DNA of 64,000 nucleotides, taken from NCBI GenBank assembly GCA_022828595.1, contig JAKGHH010000003.1:14756934-14820933 (forward strand). Direction: 5' to 3'. Of the stretch, positions 59,027 to 64,000 are shown one piece after another. The stretch is from Nelumbo lutea. Lineage: Eukaryota > Streptophyta > Magnoliopsida > Proteales > Nelumbonaceae. The notes beneath the pieces were generated by a model. The model was not told the DNA's origin. It searched no databases and saw only the letters and a list, made by a program, of their open reading frames with translations. The number at the start of each line of letters is the position of its first letter. Within the stretch, counting starts at the first letter, position 1. The translations under genes and the position numbers were made by a program.

Positions 59027-59386
59027 TCATTTTCTCTTTCCTTTTGTATGTTTCATGTAATGAATCATTTGATAAGCTATGAAGATGTTGTCCGGTATTA
59101 ATCTTCTCGGAGTAAAAGCAGATTGGTTTGGCCCCACTAACTTGTTTAGGAGAGGTTTCAGCCTATTTATTAAAACCTTTGCTATAATTTTATAAATTGT
59201 GTTGCATAAACTGATAAGTCTGAAATGATTAGGTAGCTCCAGATATTTTATTTTGGGAATGAGGCTATAAATGTTTGATTTAGTTCTCTCAAAAGAAACC
59301 CCCTCCAAAAAATTTTTTAACATCTTTGAAAATATCATCCCCCACCACTCCCCAATATTTTTGATAAAACAAATTTGGTAGTCCAT
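59027..59386 (-). pseudogene. LINE reverse transcriptase core fragment
   Basis: Carries LIPKIKYLELPNHFRLISLC (motif with normally PxPISL), YKIIAKVLINRL, GPNQSAFTPRRLIPDNIFIA and ends before the LD-containing motif A. It continues with stops to the palm motif at about 58690. Confidence 0.88.
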
Positions 59387-59929
59387 TTAGATCGAGGGCT
59401 TTTCTAGGGGCCATTTGAAATAATGCCTCTTTAACTTCCTCCAAAGTCACATCCCTTTTAATTGAAGTCCTTCTGCTTCATCTATTCTCCTATCAATTGC
59501 ATTTGTGAATTCTTCTATTCCAATAGGATTTGAGGATTTCAAAATTTTTCAAAAATTTTTATTTTTCTTTCTCATCATTGCACCAAATTCCTTCCTCATT
59601 TTTGAGGTTTAGTATTTTGTTTCTAACTCCTATTTTCAAAGTAAGAGAATGGGAGTACTTTGCCTTCCTATACCCATATAGAAGCCAATTTATCCTTGCC
59701 TTTTGGTGCCACATAACTTCCTCCACTTTCAAAGCCTTATCCAGCTCTTTTTCCAAACTCTTCAAATTTCTATTATGTAAATCATTCCCTGATTCCTTTT
59801 GGATATACTCAATTTTCTCTTTTAACTCCTAGATTCTTTTCTGGATATTTCCAAAAACATAAGAAAATAAAAGCTCTAAAAGGCAACAATAATGTGCATG
59901 TCTCAAAACTTGAAAGTTTTGCATGTTGT

Positions 59930-61070
59930 TTCAGCCCAATGGAAGCCTCCCCCTTCGGGATGGGTTAACTGCAACTATGGTGCCTCTTTCAAATCTAATT
60001 TAAAAGCGACCACTATAACATGCATTATACACTCCCTTGACGGTAATCTTTTGGAAGCTCAAGCATGAAAAATCTGTTGCACTCCAGTAGAATCAACAGA
60101 AGCTCAAGCCTTAAGAATAGGCTGCAAATTAGCCAACTCTCTGCCTCAATGTTTTAAAAACCGATTCGGAGTTCGAACCATTTTTGCCTTCGGGTCGTGG
60201 ATCACCGGTTCGATTGACAGAGTCAAACGGTTCAGACCGTGTCATGTCATCATATATATGTATTAAGTATATATATTTATATGCACATGTATATATGTGT
60301 ATAAATATAAATGTTATCAATAAATAATGTATAAATATGTTTTAGATATGTTATATGTATTTTTATATTTAATTTATATTTTTAACTCAGTTTTTTATTT
60401 TTTTATTTATAAAAATTTAAAAATTGCAATTAGAGGCAAAAAAAAGGTTTTTTTTTTCCAAAAATAGTGAAAGTTACCCAAAATAAAAAATAAAAAAAAA
60501 CCCAATTGGACATCTGAATGCAAAGTTATGACCTTAGAAAGTTTGCATACATTGAATGTGCAACCTACAATCCAGTGACCAGGTCAAACGGATCAACGGT
60601 TAAACCGGTCAGGTCAAACAATTCTTGACCAAGTCAATGGTTTTTTACCGTTTGACGGGTCTTGACTGAACCGGACCCAGAATCTTGACCGGGTGACAAT
60701 TCGAACAATTCAACCGGCCGGATCAACAACGGATTGAAAACATTGCTCTGCCTCATACAAGGGTTATTTTTGAGTCAAATGCCAAATAAATCACTACAAT
60801 AGTCAACAATGACCATCTTGCTCGCTTTTCTCTTGACAGGGCAGGTTATACGGACATCAGCCAGTTAAGGAATTGTCTTATAGAAAGGAAAGTGTATCAC
60901 GTCTCAAGGGAAGCTAATAATACAGCTCATGAACTTAAGGCATGACATGCAAACATTATAATCTAGGGGGGCTCAATTTGCCCTCGACTCTCTGCATTCA
61001 TTAACCACGATTATCTAACTATGTACCCTCTTTTAAGTTAATCAATAAAACCCCTGTTTTCTAAAAGAAA
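59930..61070 (+). pseudogene. LINE RNase H fragment (plus strand) interrupted by a MITE
   Basis: The plus-strand frame reads PPSGWVNCNYGASFKSNL, LDGNLLEAQA, EAQALRIGCKLANSLP up to 60147. After the MITE it continues VIFESNAK, NDHLARFSLDRAGYTD and VYHVSREANNTAHELKA: the order of an RNase H domain. Some catalytic positions are changed (NCNYG for a Asp-containing motif, ESNAK for ESDAK), and stops are present. It is head-to-head with the minus-strand LINE that ends at about 59850. Confidence 0.8.
60148..60745. mobile_element. Mutator-like MITE inside an RNase H fragment
   Basis: Ends AATGTTTTAAAAACCG and the inverse of CAATGTTTTCAATCCG. A perfect 9-bp direct repeat CTCTGCCTC flanks it (60139-60147, 60746-60754). 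The interior is AT-rich with 'ggtcaa/ttgacc' and 'ggttcgaac'-type blocks near both ends. A truncated inverted relative is at 28712-29245. Confidence 0.88.
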
Positions 61071-61499
61071 AATAAAACCCAAAAGCACAAAGCCTATAAT
61101 TGGGGTCTTCTTCTCTGGGGATTTAAAAGCATAGGGTTTGGGCTTTGCCCAAACGCTACATTATTTTCCTAAAGAAAAAAAAAAAGGAAAATGCAAAAAG
61201 TTTTAATACATATTGATATTAACCTTTCTTCCAGATAAAATTCGTTATTAATTACAAATTGAACCAAATTTGGTTTCCTGAATCAATAACAATGTCATAT
61301 TGACATTTACTCTGAATACATACATACATTTGGCGTTCCTGGATCAAATGCGATAAGTTTAGTGAACCTCACGTGCATCCCTTAATCCCCTTATTATGTA
61401 TAATATGTAATACTAAAACTATTTGAAAAAGAAAAAAAGTAAGCCAGCCTTTGACAGATGATGAAGAGGTTTAATGAAAATATCCATCTCACATAATAT

Positions 61500-62032
61500 T
61501 AGGGGTGCAACTTGGCAGGTTCGGATTTGGGATTTGTTAAAATTTGAATGATGGGCCTGATATAGAAATAGAGATCAGTTTTTATCAGGACAAATTTATG
61601 CCCACACTGTTCTAACAGCCTTTTACAATCTTATATTAAAAATATCTTCTCATAAAATAAAGCATATAAGTACTAAGATATTCTCAATGTAAGACAGTAA
61701 AAACTGTTCAGATGAACTTTGTCGTGATTAAAACCAAACTCTATAGAATAAATTCTTCAACTTGGATACCCAATTTGCACCCCTATTTATGACCAGATAA
61801 TATCATCCATCATTAAAGTAATCAGCTTCAAAACAAGGGTGCAACTTGAACCGGCCCGAATCAGTATTTTATACTGCTTTGGGCTTCGATCTTTGGACCG
61901 GGGTGATTCAAATTTTGACAATAACTCTAACCTAAATCAACCGGGGTCATTCAAATTTGGACCGGGCTTGGGGTTATTGTCAAAATTTAAATGACTCCAA
62001 TCGAAAGATGGAAGGCCAAGTTGCGCCCCCTA
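61500..62032. mobile_element. Two adjacent hAT-like MITEs
   Basis: 61501-61786 starts TAGGGGTGCAACTTGG and ends with the mirror CCAATTTGCACCCCTA. 61838-62032 starts AAGGGTGCAACTTGAACC and ends GGCCAAGTTGCGCCCCCTA. The ends relate to 50757-51358. Target duplications are not clear. Confidence 0.6.
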
Positions 62033-62106
62033 CATAATAATGTACAAGGAAGCCGGCCTTAGGGAACTGGTTCACATGACACGAAATCAAGCAAGTAATA
62101 TCGAGT

Positions 62107-62200
62107 GGCACCTGGAGTTCCCCCAAACACTTCAGCAGAGAATGACTAATGAGTCCCAAGTCCCACTGAAGAGGTTGAGGGAGCTCTGGGAGACACCTGA
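62107..62200 (-). ncRNA. MIR395: miR395 precursor hairpin, copy B
   Basis: Plus-strand 62115-62135 is the exact complement of canonical miR395, again on the 3' arm of a minus-strand precursor. The 5' arm (62166-62186) matches the complement at 17 of 21 positions, one being a wobble. The outer stem extends further (TGTCTCCCAGAG with CCAGGTGCCAC). The loop is about 30 nt without the GA expansion seen in copy A, giving the usual compact MIR395 hairpin of about 95 nt. Mature sequence conserved, passenger strand diverged, as expected under selection on the miRNA. Confidence 0.95.
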
Positions 62201-62249
62201 CGTAGCTTTGTTCGTTTTGGTTTGAAACAAGGGAATACCCAGCCTTTGG

Positions 62250-62262
62250 TATTTATATATAA
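62250..62262 (-). promoter_or_regulatory. TATA box of MIR395 copy B
   Basis: ATTATATATAAATA on the minus strand, 115 nt upstream of the mature sequence, collinear with 52078-52088 of copy A. Confidence 0.72.
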
Positions 62263-62370
62263 TGATCGAGGTTCAGACTCTGGCTGTGACGATCGACATG
62301 GGTGGCCATTGGCATTAAGGAACCTTTGAAGACCTGTGGGCTGTGGCTGTGAAATGAAGCGATTAAGCAA

Positions 62371-62400
62371 TGTAGACTGAACCAAGACGCAATCCTGGGC
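62371..62400. promoter_or_regulatory. Diverged UPE-like block upstream of MIR395 copy B
   Basis: TGTAGACTGAACCAAGACG aligns with the UPE-box of copy A (25 of 30 bases over the block), but four positions depart from the recalled consensus. Confidence 0.45.
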
Positions 62401-62784
62401 TATATGGAAAGGGCATCCTAGAATAAACGATGGTAACGCTCTCTCTCTCTCTCTCTACCTTTTCAGCATCCAATAACAACCCATGCCTTATCAGGATATC
62501 CTTGACCTCTCCTTTGCCATTTGCCATGTGCTTTTGCTTTCAAAGCCACTTGCTGAGAGCGTCAGTCAGACCTTCGGATCTTTCCTCCTTTCTTTTTCAT
62601 AGTGTTCAATTCCATCGATCGTAACCCAATCTACATGTATACCTTGGTATTGGTTCCCTGTCTGTACACAGTATTTCTCTAAATGGAGGAAATTAAGAAT
62701 TACACAGACCTTGGCATTACCCCACCCCAAACATCAAAAACACACCAACAATCAAACGAGCCTAAAGATGAAAGAACAATTATG

Positions 62785-62990
62785 TTCTAAACTTTAATGT
62801 TATGATTTGTCATAATCTCACGGTTAATGGTTTTAAATAGAGTTCTATCATAAACCCAATTATCATACCAAAAACTAATAGACTTATCATTTTCTACTTG
62901 CCAAGGAGTGTCTTTCTTAATGAAATCTTTAGTCAGGAGAATACACCTCCATGCCCAAGAGATACCCTTTTTAATTAGGCAGGATTGAGT
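62785..62990 (-). pseudogene. Short LINE fragment
   Basis: Minus-strand translation gives GISWAWRCILLTKDFIKKDT, PWQVENDKSISFWYDNWV and DRTLFKTINREIMTNHN, the segment between reverse transcriptase and zf-RVT in plant LINEs. No neighbouring LINE domain was found, so it is an isolated scrap. Confidence 0.7.
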
Positions 62991-63669
62991 GGGACAGTAA
63001 GTGTGTTTTGTATCTAGTTCTGGGATAAGTGAGCTATGTCATCTTCTGTAATATTTTGCCATATTTTTTTAATGTTGGTTGATGAAATAAAATTTTAAGG
63101 TGGCTATCCTCTACCTCGAGATTATAAAGTGGAAATTTTACACATAGCTTGTCGATGTGTTATGCAACTGCTTATTGAAGACCAGATAGCGGGACTCGGA
63201 TTTGAGCATGTAGTTGTTAATGGCCCAACATGGGCATCCATCTTTAATGAGAAGATTGGCATCGAGATATATATTTGAGTGGGTGGTGGTGTGTGGGGAG
63301 GTGGCGGATATTAGATTTTGTCAGCCAAGGATAACAGATTAGTAGTGTTGGGTTGATGTCAAATTGTGTTTCACATCAAACAACTCTTTCAAATGAGCAT
63401 ATATATATATATATATATATAAAATAATAATAATAATAATAATAAAAATAAAAATAAAATTTGATGATCCATGTTAGTATGCCTCTCATTTGAGAGGAGT
63501 TATTTATCTATTTTCTCTTTTTTGTATTTTTTTCTTGTTTTCTTTTGTTTTAAAAATATAAAATAGTAATCATTGTTTATATTGATTAGATTAATAAAAC
63601 TACACACTATTAGAGAGAGACCTTTGGGTTTTTTAAGGCCTCTTATTTTAATGCATTGTTATTATTACA

Positions 63670-63706
<37 letters not shown>

Positions 63707-64000
63707 AAATAGGTTGAGGTTAAATAATTAAAAAATTATTAATTTAAAATCCAATAAACTTTCACTAAAAATAAATATTAGCAAAACTTAGTAAATATTA
63801 AAAATGTGTTTTAATTCCACTTAAAAATCAAACTTAAGAAACACTAATAAAAATAAGAAATTTAAATATAAAAATTTTAATTGATAGTTTTAATAGTATT
63901 ATTAGATAACTTATGAGTTGAGACCTTTATTGTGCATAATGAGCTCATTAAAAATGATAAAAATTAATGAAAATTTAAAATGCAGAACCCAATTTATTAA
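62991..64000. other. AT-rich spacer with microsatellites
   Basis: (TA)n at about 63400-63421, (TAA)n at about 63425-63444, (GA)n at about 63674-63702. No gene recognised to the window end. Confidence 0.55.

Larger units (their letters stand above)
56640..59850 (-). mobile_element. LINE fragment: reverse transcriptase, zf-RVT, RNase H
   Basis: Minus strand, in order: linker helix (LDKALKVEEVMWHQKARINW, about 59750), RT core (LIPKIKYLELPNHFRLISLC, LINRLKPLLNKLVGPNQSAF; 59027-59386), RGLRHGDLLS (about 58830), the active site read as FAYDS (58678-58692), the connection (SDKLIWTLNENGKFSVKSAY, about 57800), zf-RVT and RNase H (56678-57154). The endonuclease is missing at the 5' side. No clear poly(A) or target duplication was found. 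Confidence 0.92.
62092..62560 (-). repeat. MIR395 duplication unit B (hairpin plus upstream region)
   Basis: The counterpart of 51917-52390 and collinear with it. A (CT)n microsatellite (about 62436-62457) occurs at the equivalent place. The protein frame at 62040-62225 merely overlaps the microRNA antisense and should not be annotated. Confidence 0.8.

Noticed and set aside
62040..62225. 61-codon plus-strand ORF
   Set aside because: It lies antisense over the MIR395 copy B hairpin; its length is coincidental.
1..64000. CRISPR arrays, bacterial operons, ribosome binding sites
   Set aside because: The sequence is plant nuclear DNA; the short tandem repeats lack the spacer structure of CRISPR arrays.
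1..64000. Endogenous plant pararetrovirus or other virus
   Set aside because: All reverse-transcriptase signals are in copia order with LTRs, or LINE-type; no movement-protein or coat-protein motif was seen.

Overview
The window is nuclear DNA of a flowering plant. The evidence is an intronless plant bHLH regulator of the JAM type, two MIR395 microRNA hairpins, plant-type Ty1/copia elements, L1-type LINEs with a C-terminal RNase H, and many MITEs. I cannot name the species. Host genes are sparse: one protein-coding gene and two microRNA genes are convincing. Almost everything else is transposon debris or AT-rich spacer.

Layout. 1-7445: spacer with a cluster of hairpin-bearing MITEs (about 780-1650) and a 260-bp TIR element (5616-5875). 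7446-9312 (minus): JAM/bHLH13-like transcription factor, split by an apparent one-base insertion inside the bHLH domain. 11183-12002: a Mutator-like MITE and two near-identical palindromes. 14038-15410: 3' end and LTR of a copia element. 15411-23579: a three-level nest, in which a LINE (already internally deleted) was hit by a 6-kb copia (16961-22975, intact 5-bp target duplication), which in turn holds a ~1.7-kb insert that is probably a solo LTR. 24560-25800: an RNase H fragment split by two hAT MITEs with 8-bp target duplications. 26290-27470: a GC-rich island of three different minisatellites. 28712-31562: several MITEs. 32300-39199: a nearly complete copia whose 3' UTR and LTR are tandemly duplicated. 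40407-45300 (minus): a second copy of the copia family seen at 14 kb. 48764-49078: a small RNase H-like ORF. 50199-51360: two MITEs. 51.9-62.6 kb: a MIR395 pair on the minus strand, 10.2 kb apart, with LINE fragments and MITEs between them. 62.8 kb to the end: a LINE scrap and AT-rich spacer.

Function. The microRNA pair is the most informative host signal. Both hairpins carry a perfect 21-nt miR395 on the 3' arm. Both have a TATA box 115-126 nt upstream of the mature sequence and share several hundred bases of upstream DNA. One has a near-perfect match to the sulfur-limitation UPE-box. miR395 is known to act on ATP sulfurylase and SULTR2;1 transcripts under sulfate starvation, so this is a local sulfur-response locus. 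The JAM-type gene would be a repressor in jasmonate signalling if its frameshift is an assembly error; nothing links the two.

Limits: repeat boundaries without target duplications are approximate, and family assignments come from motifs read by eye, not from database searches.
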